Notes: generated by a model from the letters alone, not told the origin. A DNA stretch of 64,000 nt from Hypericibacter sp049323455 (GCA_049323455.1 JBMONF010000017.1:1-64000), one strand, 5' to 3'; shown: positions 32,899-41,668, counted from the stretch's first letter. Made by a program: numbers and translations.

Positions 32899-33675
32899 GT
32901 GCTAAGCTTCACGGGGAGAATCGCCAAAGGTGAATCCGTGACTCCCGTGGAGCGTGAACGTGTCTGCATGTTTCATATAGGCCGCAGCGGCAGCACGGTC
33001 CTAGCGGATATGCTAAAGCACCATCCGCGCATCGCGTGGGATGGCGAGGTCTTTGCGCCAACGGCGCGCAAGTGGCGACCGGGCATCAGCCCATCCAGTT
33101 TGCTCCGAGAGCGGGCGGGGATGGTTGGCGACAAAATCTATGGGCTCGAGTTCAAGTTCTTCCACAGTCGGCTGATCGGCTTGTCGATGGTGGAGGTGAT
33201 CCACCTGCTGGAACAATTGGGTTTCCGAAAGTACGTCATCCTCAAGCGAAGAAATTATCTGCGCAAGATCGTATCCAGCCTGATCGCGCAGAAAACCAAA
33301 GTGTGGCACTTGCCCAATGGTAAGCAGCCGAACCTGGTGCCGATCACGATCAATGTCGCTGGGTTGCGGGTCGAGTCGACAGAACCAGAAAGAACCTTGC
33401 TCCAGTACTTGGAAACCTACGAGAGCGAGTTTGCAGAGCTTGACCGCTTGCTGAACCGACAAGCTGTGCTACGGCTGACTTACGAGGACGACATAGAGAA
33501 GGATCCGGCGATTGGATATAGAAAGGCCTGTGACCATATCGGTTTCAAAGCAAGATCCGCGCCCGTCCGTCTCACGCGAACGACGCCTTATCCATTAAAA
33601 GATGTGATAGCGAACTTTGATGAGGTCGAGGCAGAGTTGGCTGGCACACCTTTTTCGTGGATGGTCAACGAATAG
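32899..33675 (+). CDS. Sulfotransferase-family protein 1
   Basis: The 258-residue protein has the 5'-phosphosulfate loop of PAPS sulfotransferases, FHIGRSGSTVLADMLKHHPR (about 25-44). The 3'-phosphate-binding region follows: RKYVILKRRNYLRKIVSSLI. It should transfer sulfate from PAPS to a sugar or other acceptor. The start is uncertain: GTG 32899, or a later GTG giving MTPVERERV. It lies in the lower-GC cargo block and is convergent with the second sulfotransferase. Confidence 0.75.
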   Translation: MLSFTGRIAKGESVTPVERERVCMFHIGRSGSTVLADMLKHHPRIAWDGEVFAPTARKWRPGISPSSLLRERAGMVGDKIYGLEFKFFHSRLIGLSMVEVIHLLEQLGFRKYVILKRRNYLRKIVSSLIAQKTKVWHLPNGKQPNLVPITINVAGLRVESTEPERTLLQYLETYESEFAELDRLLNRQAVLRLTYEDDIEKDPAIGYRKACDHIGFKARSAPVRLTRTTPYPLKDVIANFDEVEAELAGTPFSWMVNE

Positions 33676-33698
33676 ACTGTGGAGCCCGATCTCGACAG

Positions 33699-34322
33699 TC
33701 AGCGATTCTTGGATGGCGCTTCGTTCATACCGGCTCTTGCCGATCCTGCGGGCACTGTGGTCGTGGCCGCTTCTTGCGCCCTGTTGGCGACCGGAAATGG
33801 AACGCCTCTCGGCTGTGGGCGTTCGACGAAATCGCAAAGCGCAGCCCATCCGTCACCCGCAGTGATGTTCATCACGAGTAACCGGTCCGCCTGAATCGTC
33901 GCCATCACCGCCTGATTGTGGTCTCGAAAGCGCTTCTTGAACAGGAACTCGTTGGGTATTGCCGAGCCGTAAACATAGTGCCGCAAATGCCACCTGAATG
34001 GGTTGTCTCTTTCTGAGCGCACCGGGTGGCGCCGGTAGTGATTTCTGATGCTCACCCACCACTCATCCTCGTCGCGGACGGTCAGGATGAATTTCAGGTT
34101 CGGGTAGGCGCGGGCAAACTCTTTGTAAAAGAATGCCGAAGGCAGATCGGAGACCACATCCAAGTCGTCGTAAATCTTGAAGTCAGGCGAATTGTCGATT
34201 CCGAGTATGACGTTCTTAAGTCTAACAGCGTCGTAATGTAGACTCTTGAATCCTAAAATTCGCATGGCTCGATGGAGGGACGACGTCCCGGTCTTGCTTA
34301 ATCCGACGCCGAGAAACTGCAT
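33699..34322 (-). CDS. Sulfotransferase-family protein 2
   Basis: The 207-residue protein has the phosphosulfate loop GVGLSKTGTSSLHRAMRILG (5-24). The later FILTVRDEDEWWVSIRNHYR is the 3'-phosphate-binding motif, and a conserved D-x-D-V-V-S-D-L-P-S acceptor-side segment lies between. It belongs to the short bacterial sulfotransferase group. Its C-terminal 30 residues (Ala/Pro/Arg-rich) look less conserved. It lies 70 bp downstream of the sulfatase gene on the same strand, so the two may form an operon. Confidence 0.75.
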   Translation of the reverse strand: MQFLGVGLSKTGTSSLHRAMRILGFKSLHYDAVRLKNVILGIDNSPDFKIYDDLDVVSDLPSAFFYKEFARAYPNLKFILTVRDEDEWWVSIRNHYRRHPVRSERDNPFRWHLRHYVYGSAIPNEFLFKKRFRDHNQAVMATIQADRLLVMNITAGDGWAALCDFVERPQPRGVPFPVANRAQEAATTTVPAGSARAGMNEAPSKNR

Positions 34323-34392
34323 AGCGATACCTGCTGATTCAGTTTGTGGACTGCTACGGAATTAACAGCGCAGGCAGTGACCACATGACCGC

Positions 34393-35745
34393 TCAGTTGA
34401 GCAACAAGTCGAGGTGGTCATTCGCGTCGTTCATAATGGAGCGGAGCGAGTCGATCATCTGCCGGCGGCGCGCGAGGTCGCGGGCAACTAGGTCGTTCAT
34501 CTGCAACGGATCCGCTTTCAAGTCATATAAGTGCCAGGGGCGCAGGTCTTCATTCCGTGCGCCCCAGCAGGCGAATATGTGGTCGCGCGTCCTGAGTGCG
34601 CGCCAGCTCCGCCCGTTCCAGGGGTGGTTCTCGCCCTTGTGATGGGTCAGGTAGAGCAGCACGCCCGGCCGATCCAGCGCATCCCGCCGGCCGTCGACGA
34701 GCGGCGTGCAGTCCGCGCCCGGCAGCGGCGCCGGGGGCGAAATGCCGCACAGGCCGAGCAGGGTGGGGAACAGGTCCTCCGTGCCGACGACCTCCTCGAT
34801 CACGCTGCCGGCGCGATCGAGCCGGCGCGGATCGTGGACGATGAGAGGAACGCCGACGGCCTCCTCGTACGGGTTGCGTTTGATGCTTGGCTGAAGGGAG
34901 TGAGCGCCGTCCATCTGGCCGTGATCGGAGGTAAAGACGAGGACGGTGTTCGAGCGAAGGCCGAGCCCTTCGAGCGCAGCGACCAGGCGGCCGACATTGT
35001 CGTCCAGATTCTGAATCATCGCGTAATAGGATCGCCGCATGCGAATCGCGCTCGCGCGCTGCGCCGGCGGCAGCTTCGGTTCCGGCCCCGTGTCCGTTTC
35101 CGCGTAGAAGAAATTGGCCGGCAGCGTTAGCGTGGCGTCCTGCCACGCCCGCTCGTATTCGTCGGGCGCGCGATAGGGCGGATGAGGCGGCTCGATCGAG
35201 AGGATGCCAAAGAAAGGGGCATCGTCGTCCTTTAGCCCGCTCAAGCGGTCGATGCAGCGATCGACGAGGATGTCAGTCTGGTAGCCGTCATAGGTGGTGC
35301 TGTTGCGCCCGGCACCCGAATAGAGCTGGGTGCTGAAGTGATCCTTGGCCCTGGCCTCCCAGCCTTCCCAGTTCTGGAAGCGGCCCCGATAAGCCGGTGG
35401 CACCCACGCCTCGCGCGTGGAGCCGAAGAGATGCCACTTGCCGACATAGAAGGTCCGGTATCCCGCGGCGCCGAAAACATCAGCGAGCGTGGTCTCGGCC
35501 GGCGACATGCGCCAGTCGGTGCAGGGTACGCCGCGCGTCAGGGCGCGCTGCCCCGTCATCAGCGTGAAGCGATAGGGCAAGCAGACCGGAAAGCTCGAGC
35601 AGGCCGCCGCGAACCGAACACCCGCCGCTGCCAGCCCGTCGAGATGAGGCGTGCGCGCGTCCGGATCGCCATAGCAGCCGAGCGCGCCGCGGCGGAGCTG
35701 ATCGGACAGGACGAGGAGAAGATTCGGCCGGGAGCGGGAGGACAT
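34393..35745 (-). CDS. Sulfatase (formylglycine-dependent)
   Basis: The 450-residue enzyme has the sulfatase signature. The metal Asp lies in LLLVLSDQLRRGALGCYG, and the C-x-P-x-R motif CLPYR (C55-R59) supplies the formylglycine nucleophile. TGQRALTRG, KWHLFG and the second metal site VLVFTSDHGQMDG follow. It hydrolyses a sulfate ester. No signal peptide is seen, so it may act inside the cell. A much longer frame runs upstream but lacks support; ATG 35745 is the family start. A matching sulfatase-activating enzyme is not in the window. Confidence 0.88.
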   Translation of the reverse strand: MSSRSRPNLLLVLSDQLRRGALGCYGDPDARTPHLDGLAAAGVRFAAACSSFPVCLPYRFTLMTGQRALTRGVPCTDWRMSPAETTLADVFGAAGYRTFYVGKWHLFGSTREAWVPPAYRGRFQNWEGWEARAKDHFSTQLYSGAGRNSTTYDGYQTDILVDRCIDRLSGLKDDDAPFFGILSIEPPHPPYRAPDEYERAWQDATLTLPANFFYAETDTGPEPKLPPAQRASAIRMRRSYYAMIQNLDDNVGRLVAALEGLGLRSNTVLVFTSDHGQMDGAHSLQPSIKRNPYEEAVGVPLIVHDPRRLDRAGSVIEEVVGTEDLFPTLLGLCGISPPAPLPGADCTPLVDGRRDALDRPGVLLYLTHHKGENHPWNGRSWRALRTRDHIFACWGARNEDLRPWHLYDLKADPLQMNDLVARDLARRRQMIDSLRSIMNDANDHLDLLLN

Positions 35746-35990
35746 GCGCCTGGGGCCAGTTGAAGAGCGGACTGACGGAAATGCTAGCGTCAGCTGTGTC
35801 GCACTGGCAATGCCCGCGAATCCGCCGTCGGCCTCGACGCCGCGATCAACGCCCGGCTCCGCCCGTCGTGCCAAGGCTTTCGCCCTTAGCCTGCCCGCGA
35901 GCCGGAGCGTCGCCGCGCGCCCGATGCCGCGATCGCCAAGGCGGTCACGTGAGGAGCGTCGCATGAGCGCCGAACAAGGAGCCATCCGCC

Positions 35991-36140
35991 ATGCTGCTGC
36001 TGTTCTTCCATAACAACCCGACCCCGCCGTTCTGGGCCCCGGTTCAGCCGGCCGCCGGAAGCTGGCGCGCGGCCGGCGCGAGCGCCGCGGTCTGGACGCC
36101 CGTCCCGGCCGCCGACGGCCATTGGGCCGCGGCGAGCTGA
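35991..36140 (+). CDS. Tiny W-x-P-V repeat phage protein
   Basis: This 49-residue protein starts MLLLFFHNNPTPPFWAPVQP and has spaced Trp-centred units (FWAPVQPAAGSW, VWTPVPAADGHW). AAGGAG precedes the ATG by 10 bp. Such tiny Trp/Pro/Val repeat proteins occur next to structural genes in podovirus clusters. The role is unknown. It ends 13 bp before the gp10-like gene. Confidence 0.6.
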   Translation: MLLLFFHNNPTPPFWAPVQPAAGSWRAAGASAAVWTPVPAADGHWAAAS

Positions 36141-36153
36141 AGCGGCCGAAGCC

Positions 36154-37620
36154 GTGATCCCCCTCGGCGAATGGCTGCCCGACCGGCCGGCGCTCGAGAA
36201 CCCGGGCGCGCTCGAGGCGCTCAACGTGATCCCGCGCGCGGGCGGCTACGGGCCGCTCAAGTCGCTGCTGCCGAGCGGCGGGGGGGCGGGGGCGGCGCGG
36301 CTGCAGGGCGCCGCCTCGTTCCGCTCGACCGATCTCAGCGTCAAGAATTTCTGCGGCGCCGCGACCGCGCTCTACAAGTTCGACGGCACGGCCTGGTCCG
36401 ACGTGTCGCGGACCGCGGGCGGGGCCTATGGCTGCCCGGCGGAAGGGATGTGGCGCTTCGCGCAGTTCGGCGATCTCGCCATCGCGGTCAACGGCGTGGA
36501 CGCGCCGCAGAAATTCGTCATGGCCTCGGGCACGGCCTTCACGGCGCTGGGCGGCTCGCCGCCGCTGGCCCGCCACGTGGCGACGGTGCGCGACTTCGTG
36601 GTGATGGCGCGCGACCCGAGCTTCACCAACCGCGTCCAGTGGTCGGGCATCAACGACGCCGAAAGCTGGACGCCCTCGGCCGCGACCCAGGCCGACCAGC
36701 AGGACCTGCCCGACGGCGGCCAGATCATGGGGCTCGTCGGCGGCGAGTACGGGCTCGTCTTCCAGGAGCATGCGATCCGGCGCATGACCTATGTCGGCTC
36801 GCCGCTGGTGTTCCAGATCGACAAGATCGCGATCGACAAGGGCGCGCTCTGCGAATATTCGATCGCCGCGCACGAGCGGAGGGCCTTCTTCGTGGCCCAT
36901 GACGGGATCTACATGCTGGCGGCGGGCCAGGAGCTGGTGCCGATCGGCGCCGAGAAGGTGGACCGGACCTTCCTCGCCGACCTGAACGCCTCCTATCTCC
37001 ATCGCGTCACCGGCGCCATCGACCCGATCGCCAAGCTCTATGTGCTGAGCTATCCGAGCCGGGATTCGGCCGACGGCACGCCCGACCGGCTGCTGATCTA
37101 CAACTGGCAGCTCCAGCGCTGGGCGCGGGGCCTGGTCGCGTGCGACTTCGTCTATTCGGCCTTCAGCCAGTCGGTCTGGCACAGCGACAATATCGACGCG
37201 CTGCTGGGCCACAGCGACGCCACGCTCTATTCGGGCGATTCGGCGCTCTTCGCCGGCTCCGGCGTGCAGGCGCTGGCGGCCTTCACGACCGACCACAAGC
37301 TGGGCTTCTTCGAAGGCCCGAGCCTCGGCGCCACCGTCGATACGACCGAGGCGCAAGTGACGCCCGGCCGGCGCAGCTTCGTCACGGGCGCCAGGCCGCG
37401 GGTGGATGGTGCGGCCACCGTGAGCATGCGGATCGGCACGCGCAACCTGACCACGGCCGATCCCGTTTGGAGCGGCGCGGTCGCCATGAACGGGGAAGGG
37501 CTCTGCCCGTTCCGCGCCTCGGCCGTCTTCCATCGCGGCCGCATCGAGATCGCGGCGGGCGGGAGCTGGTCCTGCATCCAGGGCCTCGAGGTCGAGGCGA
37601 GGGCGGAGGGAGTCAGATGA
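36154..37620 (+). CDS. gp10-like packaged-DNA stabilisation / tail hub protein
   Basis: The 488-residue protein resembles P22 gp10-type tail accessory factors. An N-terminal PLGEWLPDRPALENPGALEA is followed by repeated beta-propeller-like strands (GMWRFAQFGDLAIAVNGVDA, VATVRDFVVMARDPSFTNRV, GEYGLVFQEHAIRRMTYVGS) and the VSYPSRDS..P-D-R-LLIYNWQLQRW motif (LSYPSRDSADGTPDRLLIYN). It plugs the portal/adaptor after packaging. The start is GTG 36154. Order adaptor then gp10 is kept despite the cargo block between them. Confidence 0.85.
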   Translation: MIPLGEWLPDRPALENPGALEALNVIPRAGGYGPLKSLLPSGGGAGAARLQGAASFRSTDLSVKNFCGAATALYKFDGTAWSDVSRTAGGAYGCPAEGMWRFAQFGDLAIAVNGVDAPQKFVMASGTAFTALGGSPPLARHVATVRDFVVMARDPSFTNRVQWSGINDAESWTPSAATQADQQDLPDGGQIMGLVGGEYGLVFQEHAIRRMTYVGSPLVFQIDKIAIDKGALCEYSIAAHERRAFFVAHDGIYMLAAGQELVPIGAEKVDRTFLADLNASYLHRVTGAIDPIAKLYVLSYPSRDSADGTPDRLLIYNWQLQRWARGLVACDFVYSAFSQSVWHSDNIDALLGHSDATLYSGDSALFAGSGVQALAAFTTDHKLGFFEGPSLGATVDTTEAQVTPGRRSFVTGARPRVDGAATVSMRIGTRNLTTADPVWSGAVAMNGEGLCPFRASAVFHRGRIEIAAGGSWSCIQGLEVEARAEGVR

Positions 37621-37639
37621 TGGGGATCAGGGTCTGACC

Positions 37640-37928
37640 TTCGACATCCTGCGACTTCATTACGGTCATTCCCGCGCCTGCGGGCTTCGCCCGCAACTTT
37701 CCGATCGCCGGCAAAGCCGGCCTGGGAATCCATGGTGACGCCACGTTCCGATGCCGACATGGACCCTCGCCTTCGCGAGGGTGACGAAGAAGAAATTTCG
37801 ATATCGGGGTTCATTTTGAGTCAGCCTTTCAGGCATCAGAGGCGCTGCGCTTCTTGCCGATACCCGATCCCTGTCTTCTGGCATCTGACCTCCGATCCCT
37901 GATCCCTGATCCCTGACATCTGGAACCC
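37640..37928. repeat. Two dispersed repeats in a 308-bp gap
   Basis: The gap after the gp10-like gene holds no gene. At 37660-37785 are palindromic words of the type common in alphaproteobacteria (CATTCCCGCGCCTGCGGGC, GCCGGCAAAGCCGGC, TGGACCCTCGCCTTCGCGAG). At 37855-37928 are the GATACCCGATCCCTG words shared with the portal repeat, including a short GATCCCT triplet (37888-37911). Confidence 0.65.
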
Positions 37929-38246
37929 ATGCCCGGCTTCACAGGACTGCCGCCGGCGGGCGCGGATCCGCGCGCCGTCGCGGCCGCGATCAACCGCATG
38001 CTCGGCGGTGCGCTCAACGTCACCAAGGACGTGACGCTGGCGGCCAACGCCGCGACGACGACGGTGAGCGATCCGCGCATCGGCGTCGCGAGCTTCGTCG
38101 GGCTCATGCCCCTGAGCGCCAACGCCGCGGCCGAGCTCGGCGCCGGCACGCTCTGGCTCGACCCGCCTGGCAAGCAGAGCGTCGTCATCCATCACGCCAG
38201 CAACGCGCAAGCCGACCGGAGCTTCCGGCTGCTCGTCATCGGGTGA
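37929..38246 (+). CDS. Conserved phage structural protein
   Basis: The 105-residue protein has ALNVTKDVTLAANAATTTVS, then DPRIGVASFVGLMPLSANAA and an ending NAQADRSFRLLVIG. This set (DPRIG...LMP..ANAA...A-x-R-x-F-R-L-L-V-I-G) is a recurrent small protein in tail/baseplate regions of siphoviruses and podoviruses. It is probably a virion accessory protein. No further role can be read. Confidence 0.75.
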   Translation: MPGFTGLPPAGADPRAVAAAINRMLGGALNVTKDVTLAANAATTTVSDPRIGVASFVGLMPLSANAAAELGAGTLWLDPPGKQSVVIHHASNAQADRSFRLLVIG

Positions 38247-38250
38247 TTTC

Positions 38251-38598
38251 ATGTCTTCTTCCTCCTCCGCCAAGGCTTCGGCCTTCGCCGGCCGAAAACC
38301 GGCTTCGGCCGACTGGAGGTCGAAGGGCGCGCCTCCCCCGCGCGGCGGGCTCATCGGCTACGCCATGACGCGTCCGCCAGGCGGCCTGCTCGGTTATGCC
38401 ATGACGCGTCCGCCGACATCCCACTGGCATTCAGACGCGTCCATGCAACGATCCAGCAATTCCCAATCCCAGGCTTGGGAATACGGTTTGCACAAAGACT
38501 GTATGGAATACTGCACTGACAAGTGCATTGGCCGCGGGCTGAACAGCGACGCGCCCTTCTGCTTGAGCAAATGTCTGGCGGAATGCACGCAATGGTAG
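38251..38598 (+). CDS. Cassette A: Cys-rich C-terminal module protein
   Basis: The 115-residue protein has a repeat-derived N-terminus (about 1-30), a duplicated 12-residue unit (GLIGYAMTRPPG / GLLGYAMTRPP, about 32-55) and a C-terminal module with six Cys in a C-x3-C-x3-C ... C-x3-C-x3-C pattern (CMEYCTDKC ... CLSKCLAEC). No signal peptide is evident. A similar Cys module ends the protein at 41678. It is followed after 104 bp by a 70-residue protein whose paralogue follows the other Cys module. A toxin-like end with a partner is my inference. Confidence 0.6.
   Translation: MSSSSSAKASAFAGRKPASADWRSKGAPPPRGGLIGYAMTRPPGGLLGYAMTRPPTSHWHSDASMQRSSNSQSQAWEYGLHKDCMEYCTDKCIGRGLNSDAPFCLSKCLAECTQW
38344..38415 (+). 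repeat. 36-bp tandem duplication in coding sequence
   Basis: Two adjacent 36-bp units, each ending GCCATGACGCGTCCGCC, encode GLIGYAMTRPPG and GLLGYAMTRPP. The copies differ at several third positions, so the duplication is not recent. Confidence 0.8.
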
Positions 38599-38702
38599 TT
38601 CCATAATTTTATATTGCCCGGCATGATAGCACATGATACAAGGGTGCCGATTTCGGCCGCTTTCCCGGCGGCCAGGCATCCAATGCCGACAGGAGGGTAT
38701 TC

Positions 38703-38915
38703 GTGGAGCGGAAGATCGCATCGCGGATCGTAGAGGCGACCGTATCCTTAAACAAAGCCATCGGAGCGCTCGACACCGCGATCACCGACATCCCTGACCA
38801 GCAGGAGAAGAGGCGATACGTCGCTGCTTTGGGCAATATGCTTCACGTTCTCACGGTGGATATTCTGCATGAAATACTTAAAGATTATCCGGACCTGAAC
38901 CCGTACGACAAATGA
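38703..38915 (+). CDS. Cassette A: 70-residue helical protein (paralogue 1)
   Basis: The 70-residue protein starts at GTG 38703 after AGGAGGG. It aligns without gaps to the protein at 42346: about 25 of 69 positions are identical, including ALG, DIL, and the PDL-x-P end (YPDLNPYDK here, HPDLDPDR there), and an IP turn in the middle. It looks all-helical and acidic. No known family is recalled with certainty. Its place after a Cys-rich module suggests an immunity or partner protein, which is inference. Local DNA is AT-richer than neighbours. Confidence 0.65.
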   Translation: MERKIASRIVEATVSLNKAIGALDTAITDIPDQQEKRRYVAALGNMLHVLTVDILHEILKDYPDLNPYDK

Positions 38916-39489
38916 AGTCGCGCCTGGCGAGGATGATCCCATCCCGAGAGCGCGGTGGACTTTCCACAGCGTCTGGCGGACATGACCGCCGTTTCCGTGA
39001 CGCCCAACCGGACTAGACTTCAGCGCGAAACGCACAAAGCCGTCTTCTCCCGAAATTGGCTGGACGACCCCGGACCCGGTTGTTGACGGGCTTCGAGAAC
39101 GAGTAGTGCCCAGAGCCGCTCAGGGCATTCGACAGTCCGGCCGGGGATTCAACAGCGGACACATCCTCAGCCGCGGTCCGGGCGCGATCGATAGAGGATC
39201 CTTCGCGCCGTTCTGCAGGCGCAGGTAACGCGAGCCGGGCACCTTTCCGGCATGCGAGAGCCGAACCTGGCCGGATCCGGCGCAGGCAACGCCAATCCGA
39301 AGGCCTCGAGAAACAGTGCCCGGAATCCGTCCCCGGCGGCCTATCCAGCGGCCGGGGATTTATCGGCGGACACGCTCCTGCGCCGCGGCTCGGGCCCGGT
39401 CGATATGGAAGCGTCCGCACCGGTGCACGATCCGCGGTAGCGCAACCGAGCGTCGATCGGCCGGAAAATCAACGATGCAAGGCGATGCC
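38916..39489. other. Gene-poor spacer with a degenerate direct repeat
   Basis: No convincing gene is seen in these 574 bp. A 65-70-bp segment occurs twice with clear similarity: 39136-39201 and 39345-39416 share GGCCGGGGATT, GCGGACAC, CCGCGG, CGGGC and CGATCGAT/GGTCGATA words. Both copies can be read in frames giving a related ending (GPGAIDRGSFAPF versus GSGPVDMEASAPV), so they may be remnants of a duplicated small gene. Confidence 0.5.
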
Positions 39490-40491
39490 ATGACGAAATC
39501 CAATCCCAAGCTGCAGAAGGCTGCCCGCGCGCTCGAGCGCCAGGGCCGCGCCGGCGACACGCTGCTCGCCCATATCAACCCGTGGGAGGCGGCGCTCCTC
39601 AAGGCGCTTGGCGGCGCGGGCACGCGCAATCCGGCGACGGGGCTGCTCGAGTTCAAGTACGGCGCCGACACGAAGGAGGGCGGCGCGCATGGCGGCGGCG
39701 TGGGCGTGGGCAATCGGGGCGGCGGCGCTGGAAGTGCCAATGCGGCGATGGGTTTGATGGGCGCCCGCACGACCGCGACGCGCAATGCCGGATATGGCCG
39801 GGGCTTCGACGCCTCGGGCCTCACGGGCGACGGCTCGGCTCCCCTGAGCGAGCTGCAGGCGCAGACCCGCGCCGCCTACAATCGGGCCAAGGCCGACTAC
39901 AACAACGAAGGCAACACCGGGCTCGACGCGATCGGCAACGCGATCGCCGCCGCCCTCGGATTCGGCGAGATCGATCCGGCGACGCAAGGCTACGGGCATT
40001 TCGCGCCCGATCCCGTGACCGGCGCGCCGCACGCGCCCAAGGCCGACTGGGGCGTGGATGTGGGCGGGTGGGCGGCCGGTCTCGCCGGTCTCGCGCTGCG
40101 CGCGCCCCTCGGTGCGGCTTATGCCTTGTCCAAGAGGGCGGGGCTCCTCGATCCGGGCTTCGGCGTCGTGAATGTGGGGCCAAGCGTCCTCGGCGGGAGC
40201 AGCAATGGCGGCCTGACTGGGAGCAGCGGCATAGGTGCCGGTCAGGCCGGCGGCTATGGCGGTCCCGGCAATGCGCTGGACCGGCTCTATCGCAACCGGC
40301 TCGCCGCGCAGGGACTGTTGAACAGACCACCGGCGGGCGGGCTGCTGACGCCCTCGACCGTGCCGGTGCGGTCTCCCTGGCCGCAGCCGGCCGCCGGCAG
40401 CGGAGCGCTGGCGCCCTATTCGGCCATGACCCGGTTCGGGCTGGGGCAGCTCGGGAGCCTGCCCTGGGGCACCGCGCTCGAGCGCCGATGA
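39490..40491 (+). CDS. Phage DNA-ejection / internal virion protein
   Basis: The 333-residue protein begins with a helix (KLQKAARALERQGRAGD) and the recurrent phage motif TLLAHINPWEAALLKALGG, then LLEFKYG. The rest is a Gly/Ala-rich region with a hydrophobic patch (GGWAAGLAGLALRAPLGAAY). This is the plan of internal proteins released with the DNA. Two ATG codons are near (39475 and 39490); neither has a strong ribosome site. It is coupled to the next gene by an ATGA overlap. Confidence 0.72.
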   Translation: MTKSNPKLQKAARALERQGRAGDTLLAHINPWEAALLKALGGAGTRNPATGLLEFKYGADTKEGGAHGGGVGVGNRGGGAGSANAAMGLMGARTTATRNAGYGRGFDASGLTGDGSAPLSELQAQTRAAYNRAKADYNNEGNTGLDAIGNAIAAALGFGEIDPATQGYGHFAPDPVTGAPHAPKADWGVDVGGWAAGLAGLALRAPLGAAYALSKRAGLLDPGFGVVNVGPSVLGGSSNGGLTGSSGIGAGQAGGYGGPGNALDRLYRNRLAAQGLLNRPPAGGLLTPSTVPVRSPWPQPAAGSGALAPYSAMTRFGLGQLGSLPWGTALERR

Positions 40492-40955
40492 CGCGCACCG
40501 ACGCGCTCATCTACGGCGTGCCCTCCAAGGCGGTGTGGCAGGTCTGGCCGCAGGCCCGGCGCCACATCGCGGCCGCGCTCGTGCATGCCCCGCGCCATCG
40601 CCTCGCCGAGGTCAAGGAGTGGTGCGAGAACCGCGACGCGCAGCTCTGGGTCTATGGGCGTCCGCGCGATCTCGCTACCGGGTTCCCGAAGAAGGTCGAG
40701 GCGGCGCTGGTCACCAAGCTGGTGCGCCATCCGGACGAGACGGATCTGCGGCTGCTGATCTTCGCCTTCGGCGCGGACGATCTCAAGGACGTGCTGCCGC
40801 TCCTGGCCGAGCTCGAGCGGCTGGCGCGGCTCAAGGACTGCAAGTCGGTGGAGCTGATGGCACCGCCTCGACGACGAGGATGGCTCCGCCTGTTGAAGGG
40901 CTACAGCCCCATCGGCACCGCCGATGGGGCTTTTCATTTGAGGAAGATGCTATGA
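40488..40955 (+). CDS. Conserved phage protein, unknown role
   Basis: The 155-residue protein has a helical N-terminus (IYGVPSKAVWQVWPQARRHI), LAEVKEWCENRDAQLWVYGR, and a strand-helix region ending with LKDCKSVELMAPPRRRGWLR. Proteins of this length and start sit beside ejection genes in podovirus clusters. The last 15 or so codons (from GYSPIGTADGAFH) are encoded by a terminator-like hairpin, so the conserved end is probably the arginine-rich RRRGWLRLLKGYSP. It has ATGA overlaps on both sides. Confidence 0.7.
   Translation: MTRTDALIYGVPSKAVWQVWPQARRHIAAALVHAPRHRLAEVKEWCENRDAQLWVYGRPRDLATGFPKKVEAALVTKLVRHPDETDLRLLIFAFGADDLKDVLPLLAELERLARLKDCKSVELMAPPRRRGWLRLLKGYSPIGTADGAFHLRKML
40906..40934 (+). 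terminator. Terminator-like hairpin inside the end of the 40488 gene
   Basis: GCCCCATCGG, a 5-base loop, CCGATGGGGC and TTTT form a perfect 10-bp stem with a T-tract. It lies inside the last codons of the 40488 gene and just before the start at 40952. It may reduce transcription of downstream genes or be read through. Confidence 0.75.
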
Positions 40956-41668
40956 GCGGTGGCGGCGATCAGACGACGGTCCAGAAATCCGAGCCCTGGG
41001 CGGCGCAGAAGCCTTATCTGACCTACGGCTTCCAGCAGGCCCAGGACCTCTACAACCAGCCCGGGCCTCTCTACTATCCGGGCCAGACCGTGGCGGATTT
41101 CGCGCCCGAGCAGCTCCAGGCCCAGGCCGGCACGGTCGCGCGCGCGAGCTTGGGCTCGCCGCTCAACGCGGCGGCGGGCCGTTACCTGCAAAACGTTCTG
41201 GACGGCCGCTATCTCAACGCGGCCAATCCCTATCTCGGCGCCGTGGCGGGCCAGGCGCGCGCCGGTGTCGACAGCACCTACGCGGGAGCGGGGCGCTACG
41301 GCAGCGGCGCGCACGACGCGGCCGTGACGCAGGCGCTGGCGCCGCTCTACTACCAGGACTATGCGAGCCAGCTCGCGCGCATGGACCAGGCAGCACAGCT
41401 CGCCCCCGCCTTGGCGAACCAGGACTACGTGGACCTGAACGCGCTGGCGCAGGCGGGCCAGCAGCGCCAGCAACAGGCGCAGGCCCTCATCAACGAGGAC
41501 GTCAACCGCTACAACTATTATGCGAACCTGCCGACCAACAAGCTGAACCAGTACATGAACCAGATCCAGGGCAACTATGGCGGCACGGTGACGACGACGC
41601 AGCCCTATCAGGGGGCGAGCCCATTGGAGCAGATCCTGGGCGCCCTCGGCGCTTTCTACAGGCCTTAG
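40952..41668 (+). CDS. Phage tail/ejection protein with Gln/Ala-rich helix
   Basis: The 238-residue protein starts SGGGDQTTVQKSEPWAAQKP, followed by YLTYGFQQAQDLY, YYPGQTVADFAPEQLQAQ, a central Ala/Gln-rich part (GRYGSGAHDAAVTQALAPLY) and LANQDYVDLNALAQAGQQRQ. This start (KSEPW...QPYL..G...A..LY) is common in structural proteins of alphaproteobacterial podoviruses. Probably a tail-needle or ejection component. A decayed partial copy of its C-terminal coding sequence lies at 42580-42683. It overlaps the previous gene by 4 bp. Confidence 0.72.
   Translation: MSGGGDQTTVQKSEPWAAQKPYLTYGFQQAQDLYNQPGPLYYPGQTVADFAPEQLQAQAGTVARASLGSPLNAAAGRYLQNVLDGRYLNAANPYLGAVAGQARAGVDSTYAGAGRYGSGAHDAAVTQALAPLYYQDYASQLARMDQAAQLAPALANQDYVDLNALAQAGQQRQQQAQALINEDVNRYNYYANLPTNKLNQYMNQIQGNYGGTVTTTQPYQGASPLEQILGALGAFYRP

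Noticed and set aside
35746..37533. Upstream extension of the sulfatase frame to 1046 residues
   Set aside because: The extension is antisense to the gp10-like gene; sulfatase family starts fit ATG 35745.
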